Below, piece after piece: positions 12,609 through 42,500 of a stretch of DNA of 64,000 nt (positions are counted from its first letter, which is position 1; each line of letters begins with the position of its first letter). The notes below the pieces were generated by a model, which had not been told where the DNA came from, did no database searches, and saw nothing but the letters and a program-made list of their open reading frames with translations. This stretch comes from Eudromia elegans (lineage: Eukaryota > Chordata > Aves > Tinamiformes > Tinamidae). The DNA is taken from NCBI GenBank assembly GCA_003342815.1, contig PTEX01000488.1, forward strand, positions 124,001 through 188,000. Reading direction: 5' to 3'. The position numbers were made by a program, and so were the translations under genes.

Positions 12609-15244
12609 TCCTCCTTGAAAAGGGGACATATCTGTGGGAGGATAGGGTTTTTTCATGTGATATTTCAGATTTTATTTTTAGTCATAGTTTTCATTGTCAT
12701 ATGAATAGTAGATGTTGAACAGAAAAGCATTACCTGTGGCAGTGGTAGGAAGGATAATCTTTGGGATGGGTAAAATATATTCTCACAAGAATAAGACATC
12801 AATTTGGAGCCTTGCAGTGCAGATGTGATGCAAAATAGGAGTTGTGTGTTTGTCAATGTTGTTGTTTCCCTGTCTCCCCGAGTGCCCAGGAGTCCTGAGC
12901 TGCTCTGGAATGGCAACACTCCGTTTGTACTGAGTTAGGGTCACGCACAGGTCTTCAAAATACTAGTGGTCCCTTTGTTGGCCAAAGCACCCATCGTAAG
13001 TTGGAGCAATTGAGATAATTTTTCTCCCAAGTTGCCCCTTAAACGTGTTGATGGACTTCAGGCCGTCACAACGTGGAATACTATACAATAGCATTGGAGT
13101 GTATTTAGTGTTATTTAGTGGTAGCAGTTGTCCCAAGTGCCTCTTCTGTGCACGTTTAATTTAACTCTGCATCTGTAGAAACTTTTGCCTTCTGAGGGCC
13201 TTGCCAGGCAAATTGGCCTTGAAAATCAGTGGTATGAAAAAAGAAAGTCAGATTTCATCAGCCAAAGAACTGAGACTCCTTCTGCTGAGTAGGAGCTGCC
13301 CAGTGCGATGACTGATATGTGGGATGTCCAGTTTTTTCAGCCTAGTGTTGGTGGCACAATTGAGCTGTTCATATTATTTGGACTTATACTAGAGTATTTC
13401 TATAGACTATTGCAAAAATACTTATTTTAAAACAATAGAAATGCTAAAAATGTCATAATAAATCCACAAATAATGGCAAGAACATTGGAGGCTTTATTAT
13501 ATTGAAACATCTAAATGTTAAAATCTTGCCAGTTAATGCTTAATATTAATCTTCGACATTGTTCCTACTTGAAAAATTTAAGATACATTTGGATGTTTAT
13601 TTTCTTTATATGTTATATGTCTTTATATGTTATAAGCACTGTTGTTCAGTTATGAAGCTTCTACTCACATCATTAGAAACCAATAATGTAAAATGAAGAT
13701 GTGGATTGCACAGAATGTTTTTATTTTTAGTCGTATTACTGAAATAAGAGTAGTTTGTTTCTAATTTTTTTGATTGCTCAGTTTCTATACTTTATTCTTT
13801 GAAGCTTTTCAATGTAAAAGGCAAATCCAGATTAACTCTGTTTTTGAAGGCATTTAGTCATGAAATAACCTTTCAGAATGTATTTGACTGGAACAGTGTG
13901 TTCTGTTAACTAGCAAATATTACCACAGCTCGTGCTCTCCTGAAGCAGTGTTAAATAAACTGTAGTAAAGCGTTAAAAGAAAGAGTGTATCTGCAAAACG
14001 TTACTGAAATATGCAAAGAACAATTTAGCAGAAAGTGTTTTGCATTGTGGCTACTATTTAACCTTTTAAGCATAAATATTATTTGTACAAAACGCTGGAA
14101 TTGAGATTTTTAGCTTTGAAGACCTTTCTTTTTAAGTTCTTCATCCTCCAATTTAAGTGATTTGACCAACATCAGCAGGATTTATTGGTAAAGCAAGAAC
14201 ATTAACTCTTTCTGAGGAATGTTGAGTGGGTAGGCAAGGAGTTGTCTTGAAAAACAAAGCAAAACGGTATCGTGGCCTTACTTGCTTTGCATGAAAATGA
14301 GCAAAGTGTCCGATTTGTTTTGTGGATATATTTGAAGATTTGGGAGCGTATGCTTACATACCTGTCCTGCTCTGTAGGAACAAATGGTAGCTTGTACTGC
14401 TGCAGATCTGTTATTTTAGTTTTATGCATTGGTCACATGTAGGAAGTTCCACTGTTATAGTCTAAACATCAAATTAAACTTTCATCTCTCAAAAGGCTGA
14501 TTTTCTCTGAAATTTGTCACTGTGTCTTTCTGAGCTTGTGGTGATTAATGATTGTCCCCATTAAATATCTATGGTTGCAGCTCTAGGACTTTAGTTATGC
14601 TTTTTCCATACAGTAGTTGCTGTTTTTACTGCCTTAGGAATAAAAACATGTTTTATCGTTTCCGTATTACAAATAAACACTTGCATAGTTAAAAAGAGGG
14701 AGGGGCATGAAGACAGGCACACACTTTTGGAGCCAGGTACAGATCCTGAACCTGTGCTGTTTTTAGTTGATTTATATTTCCAGTTGAAAGTGAATTTTAA
14801 ATAGCAGTTTTAGTGAAATACTTTTAAACAGCTTTTACAGTCACACTATATTGGTACTGTGTAATGGAGCTTGAGGTTAGCCTTAGACAGATGCACTGTA
14901 TTTTTAAGTTTTGGCATGGTATATCGTGAGTCAAACGATGAAATAAAATGTTTGGGGATCCATGTTGCATGTTAAGCTAATGTCCTGAAGGATTTTCATG
15001 CCCTTTTTTTTATGTTAGGCTTCTTAGAATTTTACTTAAAATTATATTGAACAGGAGATATCAAGAAAGTCTTGTATAAATTTGCTTTTGTTTTTGCTCT
15101 TAGACACTACCCTGCTATAAACTAAAATTGCGCATTACTGAGTATAAGCTGATAGTGCTCCCAGTGGAAATTTCAGGAATACTTGTGGCTGTTTTCAAAA
15201 TGTGGAAATCTATTTATATTTTTTCCACTTGTTTTTCTTCCTAG

Positions 15245-30927
<15,683 letters not shown>

Positions 30928-31108
30928 CAGTGACATCTAAATGGGACTGCAAGGGGAAAAAAGAGTGCTTACATTTCCCTCATGGAATAAAGGACTTTTT
31001 CTCCCCTGTTTATTTGAGAAAGAAAAGGAAGATCAGACTGTGGTAAATAATGCCTAGCCCTGTGTATGTGCAGAGATGCCTTGAGGCAGAAGCTGTTGCC
31101 ATGAAGAG

Positions 31109-31114
31109 AATAAA
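31109..31114 (+). terminator. Proximal CMTM4 polyadenylation signal candidate
   Basis: AATAAA about 180 bases after the CMTM4 stop, followed by the G/T-containing TGTTGGTCATT. An alternative AATAAA lies at 30986-30991. It would give a short 3' UTR form. Confidence 0.4.
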
Positions 31115-34100
31115 TGTTGGTCATTCAAAAGCAAGATTTATATATGTACATAGATACATATATATATAAAAAATATGCTCATATTTTGGAATAACTACAT
31201 AGTACATTTCTTCCCTCTCCCAGGTACGAGCTCTGCTCTATGTGTTCTGCCGTTGTTTCTTCATCTGCCGTAAACATGAAGGCAAACACTATATTGTTGG
31301 TTAATACAGGAAAAAGAAGTTCACCAAAAGTGGATTTGGGCAAATAGCAATAACTTCAGCAATGCATCGTATCCAACAGCTCTCCATAGCCTTCTCCTGC
31401 AGCCTGGGCTGTGCAGTTCCAGCCTCATCTGCAGGACCTCATGCAATTCCTCGATTCATGTATGTACACAGCTGGAATAGACGGCCCTGTCATGCTTGGG
31501 GGCTGATAGATGTAGCAATAAGGTAGTTGCCCTGTGAATTACTCTGAAATTGTCACATTCGGTTCATGTGTGATATTGGCTCCGTCTGAATTTTTTCCAA
31601 ATGGTCACCATAATGCACCCAGTGCAAGAATGTCTTCTGCCAGTGTTGGGGTACATGCTATTTTTTTGTTTGTTACAAAATAGAGGAGCGGCGGGGGGAA
31701 GTGCTCGCAGAGGCAGGGAAGGGGATTGAAGGGCATGGTGATGAAGGCAAGAAAGAAGGGGTTTCTGATGGACCGGCATTGCAGTTAGTTTCATGTTTGC
31801 TTGTTTTAGGTTCAACCTTTCTGAGAACAAGAATAGCAAAAATTTACAGTATCTTACAAAAATGTATTAAAGGACACAATATTTTGATTCATGTAGGAAG
31901 ATACTTTTGGAGGCTGGTTTATTTCTTCTGAAATCAAAACTGCTTGTATTAGGTCAAAACAATGACTTCTTGATTTGGGTGTGTCGAGAAAATACTTTTC
32001 TAACATTGCTTTGGAAAATTAATTTAGTTAATTGAAAGAAAATATGATTGTATTAATTTGCTTATAAATGATTTTGCCTAATTGAAGTTTTCTTATTTTT
32101 ACTGTGTCTCCAGTGAAGAGGAGGATATTTTCTCTACTTAAAACTTGAATTCTTCAATAATCAGTATCCAAATGGTATTTGGAAGATGTCCAATATTTTA
32201 CTGTTCTATGATTATTATATTTATGTATGTAATTCATCATTTACCACTTATGTAATGATCTCCAGATGGTCTCTGGAGCTGAATTCCTACCTGATGTAAA
32301 CTGGTAACATCTTGGAAGTTACTGTAATTGTATCCCTGAATTGCAACATATGCCTGAATTTATCCCATCTCCTACTTGTACCTTCTGGTGTATAAGTGTT
32401 GCCATGTTGCGGTACCCAGTGTGGATGGACGTGCTGAATGGGAGTCTTGCAAATCAAAGGCAATGGATGTCAAGTTGCTTTTAAATATAGTGTCCAGGTT
32501 TTGAAAAGCAGTTTTGTGAAATGAACAGTACAAATGCTTGGAATTATTTTAATGTTACTTTACTTATTCTAATGGAGGGTACCAAATTTGAACTTTATGC
32601 TGCAGTGTTTAAATTAAGCAACAGAGAATTGTTCTGGTATGTGACAACCACATAACTGATATACTTTCGTTGTGCAGGTTTATTTGTTTGCATTTTGCCA
32701 CAATGGCCAAGACTAAGATTAAAGTGAACTTATTAATGAATTTAAAGAAGGATTAGCCTTTTAACCCAGCAATGGTTTTCCAGTTACTATATCTGACATC
32801 TTACTAGGTTTCACTGATGAAGCTGATGCCAGAGGGAACACTGATTGTAAAATACCAAGCTATTCAAACCAGCCTCCGTTGCGGGATTTAAAACATAGCT
32901 ATTTTTATTACGGACGTGTTTGACTGGGACTGCTGTGTATATGAAAAGTAAAACAATCAAATGTTTAGGGTAGCATTAAATAATGAAGTTCATAGCCAAT
33001 GTATCCTGCTGGTTTTCATCCCCTAGTAGGGAGGCAAATTTTACAAGGAGGATTTTTAGACACCATCTGCTATTTGGAAAAAAAATAAAAAATAAACCGT
33101 AACTCTTCTAGAAGTAACACAGATCTAAACTGGATATCAAATTTGGTATTAAGACAGACTGCACAAACATGATAAAAACAAAAGCAGCCCAGCTCAAATG
33201 CAGAATATTTTCCTGCGTAAGATTGATGTTTTTAGAGTGAAATTCTCACCTGAAGTCAAGAAACAGAAGCTTCCTTCTGCTTCTCGGGAAGGGACGGAAG
33301 CAACTACAGAATGTCCTTTTAACACCCCATAGCCTTATGGTCATTATTGTCCTGTTGGTTTCTCAGAGGCTTGGGATGGGATGGTCTCCTTCATCTGTTA
33401 GTTCCTAAACTTGGTATCTTGCATTGACTTTTACCTTTTTATTTTTATTTTAAGAAAGGAAAATAGAACTCTGCAGGGCTTTTTCTGAAGTAAGATTATG
33501 AAAAGCTTTTGCCTCTTTTGCTTGAATGACAAATGCTTCTTCACTGGTATGAATGAAAGCTACACTTTGAACACATTATGCTACATGATGCAGTATTATA
33601 CTGTGTTGAATGACCTCAAGTGCTTTTACACATGAAATCTAGTTGTCTTCAGCTGCGAACAGTATGCTTTTATTTATTACTTACATAACGACTTGAGCTC
33701 AGCACAGCTTTCAGGGTAGAATTCAAAAAGAATATAAACTTTTTAAAATACTATCTGATATACTTTGCAAACAAGAAATGTAAATTTATAATTTCCTTCT
33801 TTTGGGGACCAAAGATGACTTTAGTATTGTACAGTATATGCTTTCTAAAAATCTAAGTTAAGGATTTGTTAGTGTGCAGAGACATTATTTACTGCTTGGA
33901 TTATAGAAAATGTGAATACGTTAGGTATGAGATAGCTAAATTTCAAGTATTAAAATCATACGATATATACATGGTTGAGTTTTTCTGGGCTTAATTTTAC
34001 ACTGTAATCTGTTGAAAAGATAGTAAATATTTTAATAATATGTGTTATCCGAACTGCAAATATGATTTAAAAAAAACTTATTGAAGAAAATAGAGAAGAA

Positions 34101-36726
34101 AATTAGTTTTTTTAAATTTGCTGAGAAAATTGCTTCTTCCAGCCAGCTAGTCTTAATTGAAATTGCTGAGCTTAGAGAGTGATAACTTAATGTATTCCTT
34201 AAGAATGCTGCCTAGCTTCACAAAGGGACGCAAAATGACAGCTCAGCAGTTGAACCACGTAGGAACGGGATGCTCAAAACAGCACTGGAGTTCTGATTAT
34301 TCCTCTAAAGTCAGGCTGTGTCCTCAGGTACACAGTCTTAATGTATTTCTTTGTATAGAAATAAGGGCAAATTTCACAACCAATGTATGGATATTGAAAG
34401 ATGAATTAAACAATAGAAAGTATTTGGAGCAATAAAATAATCGTTGTAGAGTGCTTTAGGAACATGTATTTTCTTTTAATGTTAAGTTCACTTTTGTCAG
34501 CCTTAGTTGAAGCTTACCATGCTTTCCTGTACTGATATGCAAATATAAATCTAAACAAATACCTAAAACGATGGTTAAGAACTAATTTAACAGTTTAATT
34601 GTTCCATTGTAAAGGTGCTTCCTCCTTTTTTTGCTCCTTTCATTCCATGTATTCATTCCTCATCTATCTTTTGCTTTGTTTCTTTTTGTTATTCCTTCTT
34701 CACTAATCTGTACAGTGTCTACTTCACTATGAGAAGACAACTATAAAGATGTTGGATGTGCTATCTTTAAGTGAAGTACTTTTCCCTTTCATAATATTTA
34801 GACATACGTGTTGGGGGAGTTTTTGTTCTTTCCCTAGAGCTTTGGGGGCGAGCCGGCAAATCGCACCAGATTGAATTTTCTGTTAGGAGCCATGTGCTTG
34901 GAGATGGAGTGAGATTCTTCTACCTCTGCCTCCTTAGAGAAACAAGGTACTAATCTTGATCTGAATTCCAGTCCTGTGCTAGTCGTCATTGTCCTTATAT
35001 TCATGCGTCTGGCGTTAGCCATTGGCTATGTTGTGGAAGCAATTTGCCATCTTTTGCTTATAAGATTTCTCTCTGGCATGAATTTAGATAAAATCAGTAA
35101 TGGGGAGTGCTTCTTCCTAGGTGTTGTTACATCTGTGTTTCACAGTGCATCTTATTTTTATTTTCTTTGTATTTCATTGAAAAATCTGTAAGAAGAGGGG
35201 GAATCAGGAAAATTTCCAGTCTTCTCTAAATTAATAATGAGATTTTTTTCCCTCTCTTCTATGAATTAGTTTGTACCATATGATGATTGCTCCTTCTTAA
35301 TACTGTACACTTAGTGGTACTATAGTAATTCTTGCTGTTAGAAGGAATGCTATGGACAATAGCAGGAAAATGATCTGCTAAACACTGAATGTGAACTCTT
35401 ATCATTCACCTTTGTGCTGTTGTCGAATATATGGTTTTTTTAATGTAGCCTTTTTTTCCCTCTTTAGTCTTTGTTCTGTATTTCTTTTCACACAACATCT
35501 TTAGAGATATGCCTACTTTTTTATGAAGAAAATAACTCTTTTAGGGTATTGTTTCCTAAAGAGCCAAGTAGCAATTCAAGTACTGCTGAAAAATAATATC
35601 CTATTTTCTACTTTCAGTGAGATCTAAATAGCTTTGTGTATGAAAAGTGAAGCAGGTCTTGCACTGAGAGCTCTGGGGCCAGAAGTCTTCAACAGATATT
35701 TAGAATAAATAAATAGGCAGAATCCAGTCATGAATTTGAGATGTGACAAAGGGTGGTAGGTACAGAGATGACCAGGCTTGACCCTTAATATTTCTGCATT
35801 TCAAAGAGATATGTGAACATGAATAATCCTCAAAGGAAGGATTAGTCCTTCATTTAGCAGAGGAGGAGCCAAAGGCACCTTAATTGGAAACAGTCATTGA
35901 AATCTCTCCTGTTTGTTCTGAGTTCTGGGGTCCTGACAACCATAGAACATCTCTCTGAGGTGGAGAGATTCCACTCTAATGATGGTGATTTGAGGGTGCA
36001 TTTGAGGTATGTTGTCAAATGAGTGTGGATATCTCAGCGTAGCCTCTTCACAGAACAGCACGATTTAACTGCTTGCATCAGGAGGGCCACGTGCATCTGC
36101 AAACAAGAGTAGTGAGGCAAGAGGACAGAGACCTGCAGGGAAGAAGGGCTGTTTCTGGGTCCTTGGGTCTGACTGTGCAGCAGCACAGAGCCGCACACTG
36201 CTCAGAGGGCCACTTGCCATTTGAAGCTGGTCTGGATTGAATGGCAAGAGCGGTAGTTGTTTAAAAATGAAACTGAAATAGGTAGAAAAAACAGCGGAGC
36301 ACTCTATTATTTTTTCTGAAGTAATGTTTGAAAATGGTTTGTGGAAAATAGGCCATATTCCTGTCTTCATTTTAACAGATTAAGGTGATTGAAAATGAAT
36401 TTATACAAAGAATCAGGAAATCTCTAGATGCTGCTTCAGAGTGTTCCCTGGTGTAATTATCCCTGTTAGCCCCTTGGCCACTTGGATAGATAGAGCAGGT
36501 GCTCTCCAACCTGATTTTTGTTGTTTTGATTTTACTTTTTTTGTTGTCTTTATAAAATCTGTCATAACTTAACCATTTATATTCTAAAAATAAACTTCAA
36601 AAAGCTGCCTGCACTGTGATTTATAGTGTTCTTCAGAATATATAACACGATCTAATTTTCGTTCACGATATGCAGTTTTCTAAAGTGTTCCTATATATGC
36701 CCAGAAATTAAAGTTATCTATCATTT

Positions 36727-36747
36727 AAAAAAAAAAAAAAAAAAAAA
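36727..36747. repeat. Poly(A) tract
   Basis: About 21 consecutive A residues inside the putative CMTM4 3' UTR. No SINE/LINE body was recognised upstream. Confidence 0.85.
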
Positions 36748-38584
36748 GGAAGATAAAAATACCTATCCAGAATCCCAGTGCAACTCTTTCAAATGTGTTG
36801 GATGGATGAGTTAGTGAAATTACCGTCTAATCTCTATGGGTTAATAAATTTTTTTTTTATAACTAGTCACAGATATTCCCTTTTAAATTATACTTGGCAA
36901 ACAAAAGATATTGAATTTTATATACAGTATGCATAGTTACCTTGATTGACGTATTTATAACATAGAGCTTTGAGTTTGCTATGAAGGTTTTGTCTGTATA
37001 CTGGGGACTTCATGGATAAAATTTTTAAAGCCACATGGCATTTATGGAAGAATATGAAAACTATCTTAAATTCATAACGAGGATGTATGAGCATTTCAAG
37101 CAGCAATAGCCAGATCTTAGTGACAGAGTATGTGGGTTTTTTGTCTTTGATCGGGGCTGGTCCCCACAGATACTTTAATAACACCTGGGTGTGTTCAACA
37201 GTGATATATGACCACCTCTGCCTCTCCTGACTTCACAGACTATTCTCTACATTATGATAAATTTCAGAATATGGTATTTGTTTTGCTTTGGACGAGTGTC
37301 TCAATAGACATATTTAGTTAAAACCTTCACACGTTCGTTAAAAAAAAATCTAACTAAGCTGATATATTGCTTTGGTAACTTTTTTTTTAACCAAAGTATT
37401 GTAGTTTAAATATTTTTGCTGGTATTGTATTTATCCTGATGTCTGCAGGTTGAAGTTCTGTCTAGCACCCATATATTACAACAACTGCTGCCTTTGTTTT
37501 TCTACTGTTTGTACCTTTTGTCTTGGTTGTTTACTGGTTTCTACTTGTTAGATATATTGTAGGGAGAGTATATCTGAGCACGGAAGTTCATTCAGCTTTA
37601 ATTCAGTGGTCACAGGTCTAGAGTAGGGAATAACTTTGATCTATTTTGTGATCAATTTCTTGCATGGTTTCTACACTTAAGACGCAACATTAGGACATAA
37701 TATAGCAAACTACTTAGCTAATTGCTTTTTCTATCTAGACTTACTCTCTTCTGTGATAACATTTTTGAAACTATTTGTATATGTTGAAGTTTGCAAGGGT
37801 TCAGGAACCCACAAATAATAATAAAGTATGTATTTATTTCTCATTATACTATTTTTTTAATTAATTTTACACTCTTTGTGTATTTTCATATAACTGTAAA
37901 AAAATGCCGAAAAACTGCTTCACCTAGGGTGCCTTCCGTGTGTGGTATAAACACCTGTTGGTCATAAAAATAGAGATATAAACTGATTAAACCAGTAAAC
38001 ACTATTTTTGTGTAGTCTGACTAGTGCATTTTCTGGCTTGGTTGTGCTTTGACTCACTGGCACTGGCCTTGTGGCTGCTGGAGTAATTTTTCTCCCGTTG
38101 TGCATTGCACAGTAGCTTGCAACTCTGGGTAGAAAGGTAGTATCACTTTTCCTGTGCTTTGCCTCCACGGCTACCTGAGAGATAAAAAGCACGGGTATGG
38201 TTAAGTGAGCTGAAACATCCGATGTTTTTTTCCCTCAAACCCTGTGTAAAGAGGTGGTGTGGCATCTATTCGTATCCTTAGTGCCAATTCATCATGCTCT
38301 AGACAAATATGGTGGACTCTATCCAAACATTCCTGATTTTAGCCCATAATTTATGATGCCCAGGAAGGAACATCTGGGCTTGACTTAAAGACCTCACGCC
38401 CCAGGATTCAGCCCCTGTAGTGACCTGCTTGTAATTGGGAGCAGCTCAAGAGCACCGGCCAGCACTGTTGGTTAGATTTCTGTCTTGGCAGAGCAAAGGA
38501 CGTGCAAGTTACCCTTCACTGTATGAGCACAATTCTGCCATGTGATACCCATAGTATTTTGCTTTTGAAATAAGCAAAGGTGTA

Positions 38585-38785
38585 ATGTTTGGCCAAGGAA
38601 AATCTTTTAAGGTTCCTGTTTGTGCTGTCACATATACTGAACCTGACTCTGTTGTCCTGACTCAGGCAAAATTTGGACATTGGGAACCACAGGATCAGGT
38701 ACCCATTTGTCATCCTAAGCAAGTTGTGATCAGTGAATTTGGAGAAATTGCACATGAGCAGATAGAGCAATGGATTACAGCCTGA
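38585..38785 (+). other. Unassigned 66-codon open frame
   Basis: The frame begins MFGQGKSFKVPVCAV and ends QIEQWITA before TGA. It is open back to TAG at 38552-38554. Its composition is protein-like (balanced charges, EPDS and EPQDQ clusters), and an AATAAA follows 40-50 bases after the stop. I do not recognise the sequence and see no clear splice acceptor. It lies in the putative CMTM4 3' UTR and is most likely fortuitous or a fossil of an old insertion. Confidence 0.15.
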
Positions 38786-39468
38786 AGCAATTTCACTTCA
38801 ATTTTGTTGTGTATTTTTGGAGTTATATCAATAAAACTGGGCACAAGATCAGCGGATAAAATTGCTGCTTTCAGTAGAGATGCCAGCCAGCTGCGCTCCC
38901 GGGCTGATGCCTCTGGGTATCAGCAGCTGGGACTCGAGCGTAGCATCTTCCAGTTCTCTAGCTGCAAGTCATGTTGCTGAGGTTGTAAACGATTTCAGAG
39001 GCAGGGTTACTCCGCAGAAAAAAAAGACACTCTTAATGTGTTTTAGACCAATAATGATTTTGAACATGTTGTGCACTTCTCTTGTGTTGGTTTTTGATGT
39101 TAAACGAAAAATACAAGTTGAAGGATTGTAATGTCTTGCAAAACATGGTTCTCCCTGCTTTTAAAATTCATACCATTATAGCATAATTTAAATGATGTAT
39201 TTATCAGTTTTAAATGTCATTTTGCCTGTCCAGTCTTTTGTATATGGGCACAATAACTATTTGTATTTTTTTATTTAGTTTTCTTTTCCTGTCTTTTCAT
39301 CTTTCTGATATTTGAAGATTTGAGCTCTACAGATTTTTCTGGTACTTTTCTAGTTATGTCTTCATAGTGGTAAAAGTCTGTATTTTTGTATGTAGGGAAA
39401 ATGGTAGTTTTCTAACACTTAGTCTTGATCAATATAGTATGAAATAATTTCTGAAGGAGTTCCTGTTT

Positions 39469-39474
39469 AATAAA
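39469..39474 (+). terminator. Distal CMTM4 polyadenylation signal candidate
   Basis: AATAAA followed within about 70 bases by G/T-rich sequence (TTGATGGGTTAATTGATGTG). It lies just before the composition becomes more GC-rich at about 39.57 kb. This is the last good + strand hexamer before convergent CMTM3. Confidence 0.4.
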
Positions 39475-39500
39475 TGGATGTATTAAAATGCTACAACATG

Positions 39501-42500
39501 GTCTTCATCTGTAAAAGCAACCTATAAACCCTGCAGTTTCATGATTGATGGGTTAATTGATGTGTACAATTACTAAATACATTTCCTATGCAAAGCAATG
39601 CCGTGTGGCTCAAAAACAATCCTCCAAAACCTAGGAGTTTTTAGTGATGATGTGTCATTGGCAAGGGAGATTCTGTAGACATAGGAGTTGATGAAAAGCC
39701 ACATCTGGGCAGTGCTTGGAGAGAGGTCACGCACAGCAGGAAGCACACGGACTGCTCCCTTGCCAGCGGGTTGGGGCAGGACGACTGCTGTGGACAAGCA
39801 TCTGGTTCAAGCGTGGTAGCCTGTGATTGGAGCCCGGGGCACTTTGGGGCTCAAGTGTGTCTATAGGAATGCAGTGCCACCTCGTGCGCTGTAGGTTGCA
39901 AACGGGTTTTTGGTACCTGGATGTCTTCCACGTGAGGTGCATGAACGCAGACTTAACAAAGGTAAAAACAGGACAGAGACAGGTGGTTGAACGAGTGTTT
40001 TGGTAAGAATATGAACTCTGAAATGAAGTAACCTCCACGTTGGGAGGCAGGGGTGGAAAACGGTGGTAGGAGGGGTGAATTTCTACAGAAGGATTCGCTA
40101 GGGAGCAAGGCACTTGTTGGGTTTCTGCTTGATGGCCTGTAGGCGTGTGCTACCAGAGGGACCAGCTCCATCTTCCCTGAGGCATGTGTGGGGATGGGGA
40201 TGTTGTCATGAGTAGCTTGTTGTTGTTGTTGCATTTATTGAACCCTTAAGGAGCCAGGCCTCAGTGTAATTGGTGCTGCTTAAGAAAGAGTTAAAATGCT
40301 GGATAATGGCAAATTGCTTCAGACATTGTAATCCGTGGTGTTTCCTGGTCAAAAGAAACTTTGTCAGAGTTGAACAGAAAATAATTCTACCCAGCTTTTA
40401 ACCATTGAATCTTCCTTCCATCTCCTGGGAAGCAGCTAACTAGCTATTTTGTTTGCCATTTCTGTTGATTTTTAGGAGTATTCCAACATTGACATAACTT
40501 AATATTTTCATTTTGCTAGGTATTCACAGTGTGAATGTATCTGCAGTAAGCCTAAAGGGAAATGTTATTAGTTGCCAAAGGTCAGCGCTAAAACTCCAGT
40601 GTCTGCTTAAATAGGATAAATTTAATATTGTCTGGAACATTTACGTTTATACCAAAGATGAGGTTTCTCCTCATGGAAAGCCACTTGCCCTTGAGCGCTA
40701 GTACTGTCATGCTGCGTGCTGCCACAGCCCAGGCTGCCTTCTCTGGCAAAATTCCTTGGAATGCTTGTTTTGGCTGCTTAGAGGCAAGGCGTTAAAATGA
40801 GACCTTCAAGTAAGACAGACGCACCCAGGGTTTCTATTAAAAAGTTTAATCCAGCATGCTTTCTATATGTTAACCATGTACTAGTTACCAGCTGTGACAT
40901 GCAATACATTTTTAAAAAATAATATAAAATAATATCAAAATGAGCCCAGGTCCCCTGACATCACAGTCAGCACAGTCAGTAAAAGTTGACAGTAAAGAAG
41001 AAAGAAATGTGGAATTCCACACAAGAGAAGGTCTGTAGAGCTCTTTTGTAAAAGCAAAGACTATTTATCACATTTGGAAGCAAATTTTATTTTGCTTTTA
41101 TTCCTTCAGTGGTCAGGAAATGCAAGGTGAGCAAACTGCCTGTTGGAGGTCTTCGTGTGTAGCTGGATCCACTTCCCAAATACCTGTTTGCTGGTAGGTA
41201 CCAGGTGTTTGCCATTTAGCTGCCAGCTGCTAGCAGGGAATTGGAATGCAGGCAGTAATTTTTTTCCAAATGAAAATCGCCCTTTAATGTTTTAGCTCTG
41301 TTTTTCATTTATTCTATTAGTACCATCTGCTCTCATTTTATTTATTTATTTTGTTAAAACCACCTGTCCTGGGACTATATTAAGTGTTTTTTAATGCATA
41401 AGATTTTTGTCTGAAATAAACCTTTCAGGTACCATATGTGAGGGACAGGCCATGCTTTTTACGTGAGGAGTGTGTATTTACATATGGAAACAAGTGAAGT
41501 CAAAAGCTTTTTTCCCAAAAATATACTAGACCTGAGAGATATATTATGTTCTTTCAAGCAAAGGAGACTTTTAAACATAATATTAAAAAAAAAAAGGAGG
41601 AGGGGACTCGGAAAATGAATTTTGCTGCCGAGATATTCTTTAGTTTGGAAGTTGATTTTTGCATCTTCTTAGGCAGAAGGGAGTATTGCTCTCCTAGGGC
41701 CCAGATGTCCTGAGTTTTACAGCCCCTCTGTATGCTCTCCGATGAGCGGCCCAAGGGCAGCCTCGCTTCCCACTGGAGAACCGGGATTACAGAGCATGAG
41801 GGCAGGCCAGGGGCACCTCAGCAGGCTCATTGGGAGGTAGTGTCACTAGGAGGCACTTGGCAAAGCCTCGTGCAACTGCGTCCAAGGGCTTCCTGCCAAT
41901 GGGGGCCAGTGCAGCGTCTCCTGTGCTGCCTGGTGGCTCTGGTGAACTCCAGGAGAGGGATGTGATCCCATCTGAGCAGCTTAAAAAAGTGGAATTAAAT
42001 GTCCAATGAACCAGTTAACCTGTGGCAGAGTTATCCTTTGAGATTAGATCCTGATGCAGATTTCCAGTTGTCATTAATTTTTATCATGTGTAAGTGATGG
42101 ATATGAATGCACTGAAACCAGCACATCAGCTATAATCTGTGCCTGCAATGCTTGAGCTAGTGAATATTTAGACTTTTAAGAAATATTATTTGTTAGATAA
42201 TCTAGAAAAATACAAATAAAGTAGAGGCATTTTCTGTCTCTCTGATGTAAGAAGAAGTATAGAAATTTTTAAGTGTTAAATATTTGGAATTAAGAAAGCA
42301 TATTAAAGGCTCTGCTGTAAATTGAAAATGCTATGTTCCTGTTAAATTAGCATACTATAGAGCTGACTAAAGAAGGTAGAGGTAGAACTGGGATGTTTTT
42401 TCAAAAACATGTTACTATGTTACAGATTGAACTAATTTAAAATTATTAGTTCTGAAGGAACATAAATGCTATTGAATAGTCTGCCGCACCACTGTCCTAT

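Larger units (their letters stand above)
1..15244 (+). other. CMTM4 intron 1 (partial)
   Basis: AT-rich non-coding sequence upstream of CMTM4 exon 2, taken to be intron 1. The only open frames are short, mostly overlapping on both strands and without family similarity I can recognise. It contains homopolymers (T-rich 7512-7552), a TTA microsatellite at 12563-12607 and a short GAACTGT-type repeat near 318-360. I see no CpG island that could be the CMTM4 first exon. The somewhat GC-richer start (about 120-350) has no MARVEL-like coding sequence. Confidence 0.75.
30928..39500 (+). other. CMTM4: Probable long CMTM4 3' UTR and downstream sequence
   Basis: AT-rich DNA after the CMTM4 stop with several AATAAA hexamers on the + strand. 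The proximal ones are at 30986-30991 and 31109-31114. Later ones occur near 34.4, 36.6, 37.8 and 38.8 kb, and the most distal at 39469-39474. Mammalian CMTM4 mRNAs carry a long 3' UTR, so an extent up to about 39.5 kb is plausible but inferred. It contains a poly(A) tract at 36727-36747 and an unexplained 66-codon open frame at 38585. No splice-bounded exon was recognised. Confidence 0.5.

Noticed and set aside
12474..12704. Open frame with a run of about 15 tyrosines
   Set aside because: Produced by reading through the TTA microsatellite.
36065..36370. 101-codon minus-strand frame
   Set aside because: Low-complexity mix without motif, splice sites or neighbouring exons.
38862..39131. 89-codon plus-strand frame
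   Set aside because: No similarity or splice context. It is in the putative CMTM4 3' UTR and looks like chance.
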